Of a stretch of 64,000 nucleotides of DNA, positions 42,952 to 53,865 are shown in pieces. This DNA is from Aliidongia sp035943795 (GTDB lineage: Bacteria > Pseudomonadota > Alphaproteobacteria > ATCC43930 > CGMCC-115725). The stretch is from the NCBI RefSeq assembly GCF_035943795.1, contig NZ_DASZBY010000093.1, positions 62,001-126,000 on the forward strand, in the 5' to 3' direction. Numbering within the stretch: position 1 is the stretch's first letter; the number at the start of each line of letters is the position of its first letter. The notes beneath the pieces were generated by a model. The model was not told the DNA's origin and searched no databases. It worked only from the letters and a program-made list of their open reading frames with translations. The position numbers and the translations under genes are program-made.

Positions 42952-44328
42952 ATGCCGGAGCAACGGTTCGACGCCATCGTCATCGGCGCGGGTCAGGCCG
43001 GACCCTCGCTCGCCGGTCGCCTGACCGCGGCCGGCATGACCGTCGCGCTGGTCGAGCGCCACCTGTTCGGCGGCACCTGCGTCAATACCGGCTGCATGCC
43101 GACCAAGGCATTGGTCGCCAGCGCCCGGACCGCGCATGTCGCCCGCCGCGCGGCCGATTACGGCATCCGGATCGAGGGGGCGGTGTCGGTCGACATGGCG
43201 GCGGTCAAGGCGCGCAAGGACGGCGTCTCGACCACGGCGAGCGGCAATGTCGAGAAATGGCTTCGGGGCATGGCGCGCTGCACGGTGCTGCGTGGCCACG
43301 CACGCTTCGAGCAGGCCCACACGCTACGCATCGGCGACGAGGTGATTTCCGCCGAGCGCATCTTCCTCAATGTCGGCGGACGCGCCGTGGTGCCCGAGAT
43401 TCCGGGTCTCGACCAGGTGTCCTACCTGACCAATACCTCGATCCTCGAACTCGACCGGGTGCCGCGCCACCTGGTAATCGTCGGCGGCAGCTATATCGGC
43501 CTGGAATTCGCGCAGATGTACCGGCGCTTCGGTGCCGACGTGACGGTGATCGAGCGCGGGCCGCACCTGCTGCCGCGCGAGGACCCGGACGTGTCGGACG
43601 GGATCCGGAGCATCCTCGAAAACGAGGGCGTCGCGATCCGCACCGGCGCCACCTGCATCCGCATCGCCCCCCAGGGGGACGACATCGCGGTCGGTGTCGA
43701 TTGCACGGCCGGCGCGCCCGAGATCCTGGGCTCGCACCTGCTGATGGCGGTCGGGCGCCGGCCCAACACCGACGACCTGGGGCTCGAGCGGGCCGGCATC
43801 GCCACCGATGCCCGCGGCTATGTCACGGTCGACGACGAGCTGCGGACCAACGTGCCGGGCATCTGGGCGCTGGGCGATTGCAACGGCAAGGGGGCGTTCA
43901 CCCACACCGCCTACAATGATTTCGAGATCGTCGCGGACAACCTGCTGGGCGGCGGGTCACGCCGGGTCAGCGACCGTATCGTCACCTACGGCCTGTTCAT
44001 CGACCCGCCGCTGGGCCGGGTCGGCATGACCGAGACCGAGGCGCGCGCCGCGGGTCACAACATCCGCATCGGCAAGCGGCCGATGACGCGGGTCGGCCGC
44101 GCGGTCGAAAAAGGCGAGACCCAGGGCTTCATGAAAGTCATCGTGGATGCGGACACGGATGCGATCCTGGGCGGTGCCATCCTGGGCGTCGACGGCGACG
44201 AAGCGGTCCATGCGATGCTCGATACCATGGCCGCGAAGGCGCCCTATACGGTGCTGCAACGGGCCGTGCACATCCACCCGACCGTGGCCGAACTGATCCC
44301 GACCATGCTCGGCGAACTCAAGCCCTGA
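42952..44328 (+). CDS. Mercuric-reductase-like FAD/NAD(P) disulfide oxidoreductase
   Basis: A 458-residue class I pyridine-nucleotide-disulfide oxidoreductase. FAD motif GAGQAGPSLAGRLT at about 12; redox-active pair in GGTCVNTGCMPTKA (about 41-46); NAD(P) motif VGGSYIGLEFAQ near 180; second FAD motif GIWALGDCNGKGAFT near 305; C-terminal catalytic HIHPTVAELIP. MerA's N-terminal metal-binding domain and C-terminal vicinal cysteines are absent, and no other mer gene is present, so true mercury reduction is unlikely; it belongs to the widespread 'mercuric reductase-like' group of unknown substrate. GGGGAGA lies about 7 bases before the ATG. Confidence 0.88.
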   Translation: MPEQRFDAIVIGAGQAGPSLAGRLTAAGMTVALVERHLFGGTCVNTGCMPTKALVASARTAHVARRAADYGIRIEGAVSVDMAAVKARKDGVSTTASGNVEKWLRGMARCTVLRGHARFEQAHTLRIGDEVISAERIFLNVGGRAVVPEIPGLDQVSYLTNTSILELDRVPRHLVIVGGSYIGLEFAQMYRRFGADVTVIERGPHLLPREDPDVSDGIRSILENEGVAIRTGATCIRIAPQGDDIAVGVDCTAGAPEILGSHLLMAVGRRPNTDDLGLERAGIATDARGYVTVDDELRTNVPGIWALGDCNGKGAFTHTAYNDFEIVADNLLGGGSRRVSDRIVTYGLFIDPPLGRVGMTETEARAAGHNIRIGKRPMTRVGRAVEKGETQGFMKVIVDADTDAILGGAILGVDGDEAVHAMLDTMAAKAPYTVLQRAVHIHPTVAELIPTMLGELKP

Positions 44329-44343
44329 AGATCACGGCCTCGG

Positions 44344-45555
44344 TCATTTGCGGAAAATCTGCCACCAGCGCTTCCGGCTCAACGGGGCATGGCCGCCGAG
44401 CTTTTCGGCCAGTTGCTCGATCGCCTTGGCCGCCGGGCCGCGGCGGTTCAGCAGAGGGACACCGGCATTCGCCGCGAAAACGACGCTCTTGGCATCGAAC
44501 GGAACGATCGAATCGAACCGGAGACCGACCACCTCTTCCATTTCCTTGGCGGCGATCCCGGCTTTTCCGGACTCGCCGAACCGGTTGAGCACCATCATGT
44601 TGCGGCTGTCGTCCTGCCCCAGGCGATAGGCCTCGCGCATCCCCAGCATGTCCCGGACCGACAGGGTCGTCTGGTCGACGACGACGATCCTGGTGCTCGC
44701 GAGTTCCAGGGCCTGGGCCAGCAGGGTGGAATTTTCCCGTGCGGCGTCCAGCACGACGAAGTGGAATTCCTTGCGCAGGATCGAAACCAGCTGGGACAGG
44801 GCCAGGGGATCGACCACGATGGGATCGTTGACTTTCTCCTGGCAGGCCAACAGGAACAGACGCTCGCCGCACGGGATCATGGCCCGCCGGACGAACAGCT
44901 CATCGACCCGGACCGGTCGTTCCAGCGCCTCTCTCAGACCGCTGTCCGACTTCACGCCCAGCATCAGGCCGCACGCTCCGTACTTCAGATCCAGATCGAC
45001 GAGCGCCACCCGGCGATGCTTCCGGTTGGCCAGCCCCCAGGCGAGGTTCGTGGCCAGGGTCGAGGCGCCCACGCCACCACGCGTACCGACGACGGTGATG
45101 ATCTTGCCCAGCTTGTGGCTGAGCGGCGTGTTGGCGACTTCGGCCAGGCCCAGCAGCCCGTTCATCGCCTTGTGGATGAGGTAGGCCGGCAAGGGTTTGA
45201 CGATGTAGTCGCTGATCCCGACGCCCAGCAGGTCGCGGTAGAGGCCGACGTCGTTGCGGTCGCCGACCGCCACGACGGAAACGCCCGGCTCGCACACGTC
45301 GGCCAGATGCTGAATCTTCGTTAGCGCCGGCTCGGCCCCGGCGATGTCGACCATCAGCGCCCGCGGCGAACGCACCTTTTCCAGATAGTTGATCGCCGTG
45401 CTGATATCGCCGCGATGCACGCAGCTGGGAGGGAGCCCCATCTCGGCGATACATTGCCGAACCTGTTGAACGCTCGCGTCGTCGGCCAGGAATGCCGCGA
45501 AGCTTTCTCGCGGAGCGGCCTCCTCGAGCTGTTCCGTCTCCGGGGCTGCTTGCAT
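44344..45555 (-). CDS. Second CpaE/TadZ-like pilus-localisation ATPase
   Basis: A 403-residue protein with an N-terminal receiver-like domain (about 15-140, VSVVAVGDRNDVGLYRDLLG and SDYIVKPL) and a ParA/MinD-like ATPase domain (about 150-385). The deviant Walker A reads GTRGGVGASTLATNL, without the usual final P-loop lysine, as in CpaE/TadZ proteins. It is clearly paralogous to the cpaE at 52636-53865, sharing CEPGVSVV-VGDRNDVGLYRDL, but lies outside the main operon and faces away from the TadE genes. CpaE/TadZ positions the pilus machine at the cell pole. Why two copies exist is unclear. Confidence 0.88.
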   Translation of the reverse strand: MQAAPETEQLEEAAPRESFAAFLADDASVQQVRQCIAEMGLPPSCVHRGDISTAINYLEKVRSPRALMVDIAGAEPALTKIQHLADVCEPGVSVVAVGDRNDVGLYRDLLGVGISDYIVKPLPAYLIHKAMNGLLGLAEVANTPLSHKLGKIITVVGTRGGVGASTLATNLAWGLANRKHRRVALVDLDLKYGACGLMLGVKSDSGLREALERPVRVDELFVRRAMIPCGERLFLLACQEKVNDPIVVDPLALSQLVSILRKEFHFVVLDAARENSTLLAQALELASTRIVVVDQTTLSVRDMLGMREAYRLGQDDSRNMMVLNRFGESGKAGIAAKEMEEVVGLRFDSIVPFDAKSVVFAANAGVPLLNRRGPAAKAIEQLAEKLGGHAPLSRKRWWQIFRK

Positions 45556-45619
45556 TCAGAAACTCTTCAAGCCGTTAAAAATCGACCGGAGCTTAGGTGT
45601 CGTCCATTTATATTATGTG

Positions 45620-45641
45620 AATATCAACAATTGTCGATATT
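45620..45641. promoter_or_regulatory. 22-bp operator-like palindrome between cpaE2 and the TadE genes
   Basis: AATATCAACAA (45620-45630) is followed directly by TTGTCGATATT (45631-45641); 10 of 11 positions pair. It lies in the AT-rich divergent spacer 64 bases from the cpaE2 start and about 130 bases before the TadE gene. This length and symmetry suit a dimeric regulator. No family assigned. Confidence 0.55.
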
Positions 45642-45770
45642 TCGCCCCCGCCGATACCCACCGGAAAGGGTGCCGGACCTGCAAAAGTTACGGATTCTAA
45701 ACGATTCTCATGGTCTTTTGCATGCCATTGACTTGGCTTCCTGTCGTCGCGGTTTCGGAGTTCCTTTCCG

Positions 45771-46367
45771 TTGGAGAACATTGCCGGGCACGGTGAACGA
45801 TCGCGGGCCCCAGGAAGACGGGGACTGGCCGCGTACGGCCGCGTGCTTCGACGGTTGGCCCTGCGGACCGAGGGCGTCGTGGCGATGGAATTCGCCTTGC
45901 TCGCGGTTCCGTTCTTCGCCGTACTGTTCGTCGTCCTGAATTCCGCGCTGATGATCTTCTGCAACGCGGTCGTGCAGGGCGCCGTCGCCCAGGCCGCCCG
46001 GCAGATCGAGACCGGGCAGATGCAGAACATCGATACGAATTGTCCGCCGACGCAGAACTCGACCCTGACGACTTTCCAGACGAACGTCTGCAAGAACCTG
46101 TTCGGGCAATTGCCCTGTGCAAACCTCTATTTCGACGTGCACAGCTTCGCGACCTTCGGCGCGATCAACATGCCGGCACCGACCTACAATGCCCAGGGCA
46201 AGGTCACCAACAACTGCTTCAATACCGGCGGCAGCGGTTCGATCGTCGCCGTCCGGGTGATCTACGCTTGGCAGAACATGGTCCCGGGCCTGACCAACCT
46301 CATGCACGTCAGCAACACGACGACGCCCATCCAATATACCGTCATCGTGAAGAACGAGCCGTTCTGA
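45771..46367 (+). CDS. tadE: TadE-like minor pseudopilin
   Basis: A 198-residue pseudopilin-like protein. A basic N-terminus leads to the TadE motif EGVVAMEFALLAVPFFAVLF, where the prepilin peptidase would cut after Gly and leave Glu at +5, followed by one transmembrane helix and a C-terminal periplasmic part with four cysteines (NCPP, VCKN, PCAN, NCFN) that could form disulfides. The start is uncertain: TTG at 45771 has CGGAG 10 bases upstream; GTG at 45843 is an alternative closer to the helix. Its stop overlaps the next gene's ATG. Probably needed for Flp pilus assembly. Confidence 0.8.
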   Translation: MENIAGHGERSRAPGRRGLAAYGRVLRRLALRTEGVVAMEFALLAVPFFAVLFVVLNSALMIFCNAVVQGAVAQAARQIETGQMQNIDTNCPPTQNSTLTTFQTNVCKNLFGQLPCANLYFDVHSFATFGAINMPAPTYNAQGKVTNNCFNTGGSGSIVAVRVIYAWQNMVPGLTNLMHVSNTTTPIQYTVIVKNEPF

Positions 46368-46939
46368 TGTCCGTGACGAACCTGCTTCGGAAGCTGTGCC
46401 GAGACCGATCGGGCGTCGCGGCCGTCGAATTCGCCCTGGTCGTACCGGTCCTGCTGGTCATGTGGCTGGGCATGGAGCAGTTCTCGGAATTGACCACGGC
46501 CGATTCCAAGACCCTGATGGCCGCCCAGTCGGTGTCCGACATGGTCGCGCAGGTCGGTGCCTGGCAGAATGGCCAGTTCAACGACATCGTCAATGCCGCG
46601 ACCCAGATCATGGCCCCGCTGCCGACCAGCGGCGCCCTGACCGTCGACGTCGTCGGCGTGGCCTATGATTCCAGCAACCAACCGACCATGACCGGGGGCT
46701 GGCGCTGCACCAGCAGCGGCGGGCCGGCGGCGGACACGACGATCCCGCTCAGCACGGCCTACGGCCTCGGCGTCTCCGGCCAGACCATCATCATGGTGAA
46801 CGTCAAATACGCGTTCCAGCCCGCCGTGAGCTTCCAGATCCTGACCCCCGCGGTCCTGGCGGCGCTGGGCGCCAAGACCCTGAGCGAACGATCGTTCAAC
46901 CGGCCGCGCCTGGGCCTGCAGGTTGCGAAGCCTTGCTGA
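46367..46939 (+). CDS. tadF: TadE/TadF-like minor pseudopilin
   Basis: A 190-residue pseudopilin. SGVAAVEFALVVPVLLVMWL at about residues 15-34 carries the TadE/F processing motif (Gly, then Glu at +5 next to Phe) and the single helix; the rest is a periplasmic domain with two cysteines. It begins inside the stop of the preceding tadE-like gene (TGATG), so the two pseudopilins are translationally coupled. Assignment as TadF rather than a second TadE is by gene order only. Confidence 0.8.
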   Translation: MSVTNLLRKLCRDRSGVAAVEFALVVPVLLVMWLGMEQFSELTTADSKTLMAAQSVSDMVAQVGAWQNGQFNDIVNAATQIMAPLPTSGALTVDVVGVAYDSSNQPTMTGGWRCTSSGGPAADTTIPLSTAYGLGVSGQTIIMVNVKYAFQPAVSFQILTPAVLAALGAKTLSERSFNRPRLGLQVAKPC

Positions 46940-46980
46940 CCCACGATCACGGGACACGAACCTTGCCACTGGAGTTGAGA

Positions 46981-48519
46981 ATGTCCTCGCCGGCCAATCC
47001 ACGGAGCCTCCGCAAGCGACTGCGGTCCCTGCGGGACAACGAGCGCGGCACCGTCGCGGTGATCACGGCCGCTGCCATCGTCCCGCTCGTGCTTTCCATG
47101 GGCGTCGCCGTCGACCTAACCCGGGCCTACATGGCGCGCGCGAAGCTGACCGCGGCATTGGACACCGCAGGGCTCGCCGTCGGCGCCAATCCGAGCATGA
47201 CCTCGAGTGCCGCCAACAGCCTGGTTTCGGCCTATCTGCAGGCCAATTTCCCGACCAACGGCTCGATCACGGTCGGAACCGCCGGCGTCACGCAGACCAG
47301 CACGACCCTGACCGTCACGGCGACGGCCCAGATCAAGACGTCCTTCATGGGCTTGGCCGGGCTCAGCACCATTCCCGTGACCAGCCAGAGCACGGTGGCT
47401 TTTGCCAAGAGCATCGAAGTGGCGATGGTGCTCGACAACACCGGCTCCCTGTCATACCCGGGCGGCGACAACACCACCGGCGCCAATTCGAACATCATGG
47501 CGCTGAAGACGGCGGCCGGGCATTTCGTGGTCTCGCTGTTCGGCACGGCCACGACGAACAATCCGCAGACCCGCGTCGGCATCGTGCCCTATGTGGCGGC
47601 GGTCAATCCCGGCAGCGTCGCGGCCAGCATGCTCGATCCCCTAAGCAACCCACCGCCCTATCAGCCCACGAACCCTGCCGGCTGGACCGGTTGCGTGGTG
47701 GAACGCCCGTCGACCTTCGCGGCCCCGATGAGCGCCGGGTCGATCGGAACCGATCTCGATACGCCGGTCAGCGCGGCCAAGGCGAACTATCTGACGAAAT
47801 ACTGGTGGCCGAACGACGGTACCTTCGGGACCGACCTCAACTGGACGACAGCGAGCTCGATCTACATGGGCCCGTTTATCAACGGCAATACCGGCGGGTT
47901 CCCTAACACGACCGGTGGACCCAACCAATCCTGCCCGACACCGGTCGTCCCGATGACCAACAACCTGCAGCCGCTGCTCGATTCGATCGGTGCGGATGCT
48001 ACCGGCACGGCAATTGCGAACAAGGGCATGCAGCAGTGGCAGCACGGCGGCACCGCAGGCTCGATCGGCATGGCCTGGGGCTACCGGATGCTGTCGTCCT
48101 ATGGACCGTTCGCCGCCGCCGGGCAACCCACCAGTAAATGGAACACTGCGCCATGGCAGAAGGCCGTGGTGCTGATGACGGATGGCGTCAATGCGATTCA
48201 CGCGACCGCGAACAGCTCGGGCGTCAATAAGTGGGACTACACCGGCTATCCGGGACTGACGTCGAGCCCTCCGTCGGTCGCGACGATCGATGCCCAGGAA
48301 GAGCTGGTATGCGACGAACTGAAAACCCAGGGGGTCGTGATCTATTCCGTGTTCCTGAACAGCGGATCCTCGTCGGGCGGTGCCATTTCCTATTGTGCCG
48401 GCCAGACCGTCGGCCAGGGCGACCCCGCCTTCTACTACAATGCCCAGAACCAGACGGCGCTCTACGCCGCGTTCAACAGCATCGCCAACAGCCTGACCAA
48501 GCTGCGCATTTCCAAGTGA
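46981..48519 (+). CDS. tadG: TadG-like protein with VWA-like domain
   Basis: A 512-residue pilus-associated protein. The N-terminus has a Tad-type helix (GTVAVITAAAIVPLVLSMGV, about 20-42) without the Glu of true pseudopilins. A von Willebrand A-like domain follows, with a MIDAS-like DNTGS at 152-156 (canonical DxSxS), interrupted by a long insertion rich in Asn/Pro/Thr, then VVLMTDGVNAI and VVIYSVFLNSGSS near the end. GGAG lies 7 bases before the ATG at 46981. It follows the two TadE-like genes by about 40 bases. Role in pilus attachment or outer-membrane anchoring is inferred from the family. Confidence 0.85.
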   Translation: MSSPANPRSLRKRLRSLRDNERGTVAVITAAAIVPLVLSMGVAVDLTRAYMARAKLTAALDTAGLAVGANPSMTSSAANSLVSAYLQANFPTNGSITVGTAGVTQTSTTLTVTATAQIKTSFMGLAGLSTIPVTSQSTVAFAKSIEVAMVLDNTGSLSYPGGDNTTGANSNIMALKTAAGHFVVSLFGTATTNNPQTRVGIVPYVAAVNPGSVAASMLDPLSNPPPYQPTNPAGWTGCVVERPSTFAAPMSAGSIGTDLDTPVSAAKANYLTKYWWPNDGTFGTDLNWTTASSIYMGPFINGNTGGFPNTTGGPNQSCPTPVVPMTNNLQPLLDSIGADATGTAIANKGMQQWQHGGTAGSIGMAWGYRMLSSYGPFAAAGQPTSKWNTAPWQKAVVLMTDGVNAIHATANSSGVNKWDYTGYPGLTSSPPSVATIDAQEELVCDELKTQGVVIYSVFLNSGSSSGGAISYCAGQTVGQGDPAFYYNAQNQTALYAAFNSIANSLTKLRISK

Positions 48520-48535
48520 TCGGGCGGGGCCGGCC

Positions 48536-49366
48536 TCAGGGTGCCGGCGTGGCCGCCGGTGCGACCGAGGCCATGCGGGCCGCCTCGTAGAACTGCATGT
48601 TGGCATCGACCATTTCGGGGCTGAGGTCGTGCAACGCCACGCTGCGCGCCGCGGCGGTATCGCCGTTCAGCCCCAGGACCAGCGCCAGGTTCTGCCGGTT
48701 GCGCACCGATGCCGCGGCATCCTGGGCAAGCGGCATCAGCAGCGCCAGCGCGCCCTTGTAGTCGCCGGACAATGCCAACGACAGGCCATAGTTGCTCCGC
48801 AGCACCCGGTCCTGCGGCGCATCGGCCAGTCCCTCGCGGTAGATGTTCTGCGCCTCCGCATGATGGTTCTGCAGGTCCAGGGCCAGGCCCTTGCCGTTCA
48901 GGGCGACGGCGCGAGGGGCACCGTTCCGCAAGGCCATATCGAAAGCCGCGAGCGCTTCGGCCGGGCGATGCCTGGCCATGAGCAGGCGGCCCATGCCGAG
49001 TTGCGCCTCGGGCCGGCTCGGCGCGATCACCACCGCAGCCTGATATTCCTTTTCGGCATCGTCGAGCGCGCCGCTGGCCAGCATCACGTCGCCGAGGCCC
49101 AGATGAGCGGTGAGCGGGTCGCCGCCGGCGGCGAGCATTCTGCGATAGAGCTCGATGGCACCGGCATAATCCCCGCCCTGGCGGGCCGCTTCGGCGAGCT
49201 GCTGGGAGACCTTGGCCTTGTCGACGCCACCGTTGCCCAGAGTCGCGACCGGGTCGGTGGCCGGTGCCACGGCGCAGCCGGCGACACCCATCGACCAGAG
49301 AACCGCGACCAGCGCCCCGCCCCGAAATCGACGACCCAAGGCGCCGCGCTGTGAAGCTTCGATCAA
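48536..49366 (-). CDS. tadD: TadD-like TPR lipoprotein of the Flp pilus system
   Basis: A 276-residue predicted lipoprotein (SMGVAGC lipobox near residue 31) with about five TPR units (about 55-250: GDYAGAIELYRRMLAAGGD, LDDAEKEYQAAVVIAPS, HAEAQNIYREGLADAPQD). TadD-type pilotins help the secretin reach the outer membrane. The start is a TTG at 49366, just after the tadC stop, with AAGGGA about 8 bases upstream; an overlapping ATG is out of frame. It is the last gene of the minus-strand tad operon and converges with tadG. Confidence 0.85.
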   Translation of the reverse strand: MIEASQRGALGRRFRGGALVAVLWSMGVAGCAVAPATDPVATLGNGGVDKAKVSQQLAEAARQGGDYAGAIELYRRMLAAGGDPLTAHLGLGDVMLASGALDDAEKEYQAAVVIAPSRPEAQLGMGRLLMARHRPAEALAAFDMALRNGAPRAVALNGKGLALDLQNHHAEAQNIYREGLADAPQDRVLRSNYGLSLALSGDYKGALALLMPLAQDAAASVRNRQNLALVLGLNGDTAAARSVALHDLSPEMVDANMQFYEAARMASVAPAATPAP

Positions 49367-49370
49367 TTCA

Positions 49371-50309
49371 TTATCCCTTGAAGGAGGTCATGACCTGGAG
49401 CACGGCGGGGCCGCCGAGGACGATGAACAGGCACGGCAGGATGAACATGATGAGCGGGATCGTCAGCAGCACCGGCAGGCGGGCGGCCCGTTCCTCGATC
49501 TCCAGCATCCGGTGCGCCCGCATGTCGCCCGAGAGGACGCGCAGCGATTGCGCCAGCGGCGTGCCGTACTGGATGGTCTGGATCAGCGTCGTCATCACGC
49601 TCTTGATCGCCGGCAACCGGCTGCGCTTGGCGAAATTGTCGAAGGCATCGCGCATCTGCGGCAGCACGCGGATTTCGGCCACCGTCTTCGCCAACTCTTC
49701 GGCGATGACCGGGTTGGCGACCGCGATGTCCCGGCTGACGCGATCCAGCGCCTGCTCCAGCCCCAACCCCGTTTCGACGCAGATGACGAGAAGATCGAGC
49801 ACGTCGGCGATGCCGCTGCGCAGCATATCGCGCCGGCGGACCGCGAGCCGCGAGACGACCACGTCGGGCAACCGCCAGCCCAGCAGGGCCGATCCGATTT
49901 CGACCACCGCCTGCATGCCGAAGCCGTCGGGCATCATTCCCAGCTGTTGCAGCGCGAGCCAGCAGCCAACACTGGCACCCAGCGCCAAGGTCGTCTTGGT
50001 CGCGATGAACAGGCCAAGCTTGTCCTGGCCGCGAATGCCGGCATCGGCCAAGGCCGCGACGACCTTGACCAGTTCGTTGCTGCCGATCAGCGGCGTCGCC
50101 GCCAGTTTCTGGCCGAGCGCGCCGAACCGCCTTCTGCCCACGCTCAAGGCGGACACCCCGGCGACGTTGGGGCTGAGTTCCGTCAGGCGATCGGCGATAC
50201 GGCGGCTGGAGCTTCGGGTGATCAGAAGGATGCCGAGCGTCGCGGTCAGCGCCAGCAGGATGGCGACGAGCGTCACCGGCGACAGGAGCAGCGTCAGGAA
50301 CGGGCTCAT
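49371..50309 (-). CDS. tadC: Flp pilus assembly inner-membrane protein TadC
   Basis: A 312-residue T2SSF/GspF-type membrane protein: an N-terminal helix pair, a cytoplasmic GspF domain (about 165-290, DVLDLLVICVETGLGLEQAL and GTPLAQSLRVLSGDMRAHRM) and C-terminal helices (LPVLLTIPLIMFILPCLFIV). With TadB it forms the platform driven by the CpaF ATPase. The start overlaps the tadB stop (ATGA). Confidence 0.93.
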   Translation of the reverse strand: MSPFLTLLLSPVTLVAILLALTATLGILLITRSSSRRIADRLTELSPNVAGVSALSVGRRRFGALGQKLAATPLIGSNELVKVVAALADAGIRGQDKLGLFIATKTTLALGASVGCWLALQQLGMMPDGFGMQAVVEIGSALLGWRLPDVVVSRLAVRRRDMLRSGIADVLDLLVICVETGLGLEQALDRVSRDIAVANPVIAEELAKTVAEIRVLPQMRDAFDNFAKRSRLPAIKSVMTTLIQTIQYGTPLAQSLRVLSGDMRAHRMLEIEERAARLPVLLTIPLIMFILPCLFIVLGGPAVLQVMTSFKG

Positions 50310-51265
50310 GCCAATGCCTTCTGGATCAGGACGCGCATCGACAGCATGCCGAACAGCAGGCTGAGCAAGCCACCACCCAGGACGTAGGCACCGCGCGGAT
50401 CGGTCATGAGAATGCTGAAATATCCGGGGTTGATCAACAGGATGCCGCCGCCCGCGAAGAACGGAAGGGCCGCGAGGACGACGGCGGAGGCGCGCGCCTC
50501 GGACGTCATCGCCTTGGTCTTGGAGCGCAGTTCCTCACGGCGCCGCAGCACCGACGAGAGAACCGCCAGGGTTTCCGAAAGATTGCCGCCGCTCTTGCGC
50601 TGCAAGACCAGGCTGGCCACGAAAAAATCGAAATCGACCAGCCGGATCCGCGCCGCGGCCCGGGCCAGCGCCTCGTCCAGATCGAGGCCGATGCGCATGT
50701 CGGCGATCACGTGCCGGAATTCCACGCCGACCGGATCGGGCGTCTCCCGGCCTGCCGCCTCGAGCGCGATGGACACCGGAAGCCCCGCGCGCACCGCGCG
50801 GACGATGAGGTCGATGGCGTCCGGAAACAGCCGCAGAAAATTCGCGACATGCTTTGCCTTCATGCTGCGCAGCACGAACCAGGGCAGCACGACCATCGAG
50901 ACGAGGGCGGCTGCAACCGAGATCGTCATCGACAGGCCGATGACCACGGAACACAGCAGGCCGATGGCCGCACCAATGCCCGCGGCCACCAGCAGCAGGC
51001 CCTCGAAGGACAGCTTGTCGCCTGTCGCCACCAGGGCACGCCGCATCTTCTGCTGGACCGAATCCGGCAGGAGCGCCAGCAGAGCCTCCCTGCGCTGCGG
51101 TGTATCGGTGTCGCCCTCGAGCTTCGCGTTCATGACCGGCGACAGGGCCTGCAGACGCTTGACCGCCGCACTCTTCTTGTTCTTGCCCGATGAGGCCAGA
51201 AGCAACGCGATCAGCAGCCCGCAGAAGATCAGGAGGCTGATGAGCAGCACCGGATCGATCCGCAT
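50306..51265 (-). CDS. tadB: Flp pilus assembly inner-membrane protein TadB
   Basis: A 319-residue T2SSF-type membrane protein with an N-terminal helix (LLISLLIFCGLLIALLLASS), the GspF domain at about 150-280 (PDAIDLIVRAVRAGLPVSIA, KSGGNLSETLAVLSSVLRRREELR) and a C-terminal helix. It lies 3 bases downstream of cpaF and overlaps tadC, matching the conserved F-B-C order. Confidence 0.93.
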   Translation of the reverse strand: MRIDPVLLISLLIFCGLLIALLLASSGKNKKSAAVKRLQALSPVMNAKLEGDTDTPQRREALLALLPDSVQQKMRRALVATGDKLSFEGLLLVAAGIGAAIGLLCSVVIGLSMTISVAAALVSMVVLPWFVLRSMKAKHVANFLRLFPDAIDLIVRAVRAGLPVSIALEAAGRETPDPVGVEFRHVIADMRIGLDLDEALARAAARIRLVDFDFFVASLVLQRKSGGNLSETLAVLSSVLRRREELRSKTKAMTSEARASAVVLAALPFFAGGGILLINPGYFSILMTDPRGAYVLGGGLLSLLFGMLSMRVLIQKALA

Positions 51266-51268
51266 TCG

Positions 51269-52635
<1,367 letters not shown>

Positions 52636-52639
<4 letters not shown>

Positions 52640-53865
52640 TTCAACCGACTCCAGAACGGACGGCGTTGCGCCACATGGCGACCGCTCATTTCGCTGGCGA
52701 GGTTGGCGATCGACGCGGCGATCGGTCCCTTCTCGCCGGCGATGGGCCGGCCGGCATTGGCGGCGGCGATGACGCTTTTCGGGTGGTACGCGATGGTCGC
52801 ATCCACCGGCATGCCGATCGTGTCTGCGAGGGTGGCGAGACCGATCTCGCTCTTCCCGCCCTCGCCCAGGCGATTGAGCACGACCAGATTGCGCTGGCCC
52901 AGGTGTGGTGCGTCGATGATGGTGCGTAGGCGCAGCGTGTCCCGGATCGCCCGTGCGGTCTGGTCCAGCACGACGACCCGCGTGGTCGACAGGTCCAGCA
53001 TCTGATGCAGGAACGTGCCGTTGTCGCGCGGAATATCGACCACGACATAGTGGAACTGCTTGCGCAGCACTTCGAACAGGGGCGCCAGTGCTGCCGGATC
53101 CAGCCGAAGCGGCGATTCGAGCTTTTCCTCGGAACTCAGCAGGAACAGCCGGTCGCCGCTGCGCACCATGGCGCGGTCGAGGAACAGGTCGTCGATCCGC
53201 GTCGGGCTTTCCAGCGCCTCGCGCAGGCCGGCGCTGCCGTCGAGCTTGATGTCGAGCGTCAACGCGCAATCGCCGTAATGGACATCGAGGTCGACCAGGC
53301 AGACCCGGCGGCTTTCCTTGTTGGCGAGATACCAGGCGAGATTGCTGGCCACGGTCGTGGCGCCGACCCCGCCGCGCGCGCCGACCACCGTCACGACCCG
53401 GCCCGACTTCTGGCTGAGCGGCGTGGTGCCAGGACTGGCCGAACCCAGCACGGTATCGATCGCGGACTGCACCAGCGATCGCGTCAGCGGCTTCACGATA
53501 TAGTCGCTGACGCCGGCGCGGATCAGGTCGCGATAGAGGCCGACGTCGTTGCGATCGCCCACGACCACGACGGACACGCCCGGCTCGCACACTTCAGCCA
53601 GGCGATGCACCTCGTTGACGGGCAGTTCGGTATTGGAAATATCGACCATGAGCGCCATGGGCGAGCGGGATTTTTCCAGATGCGCGTTGGCGCGCAGGAT
53701 CCCGCCGGAATGAACGGAGCTGAAGGACAGCGCCATTTCCGTGACGCATTGCTGGACCGTCTGCTCGCTTTGCGGATCGGACAGGAACGCCGTGAAGCGC
53801 TCCCGTCCCTTGCCGGTGCCGTGCGCCGACTCGAGCGCGCCCTGACGACCTGGCAGGATGCTCAT
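52636..53865 (-). CDS. cpaE: Pilus localisation ATPase CpaE/TadZ
   Basis: A 409-residue protein with an N-terminal receiver-like domain (about 25-140, VSVVVVGDRNDVGLYRDLIR) and a MinD/ParA-type domain whose Walker A is GARGGVGATTVASNL, lacking the normal lysine, as is usual for TadZ. It sits between cpaD and cpaF in the standard order, with ATGA overlaps on both sides. A paralogue lies at 44344-45555. Confidence 0.93.

Noticed and set aside
42952..44328. Mercury-resistance operon
   Set aside because: The flavoprotein resembles MerA only in the disulfide oxidoreductase core; it lacks the MerA metal domain and C-terminal cysteines, and there is no merR, merT or merP.
49369..49371. ATG overlapping the tadC stop as a start for tadD
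   Set aside because: It is out of frame and hits a stop after two codons; the in-frame TTG at 49366 was used.
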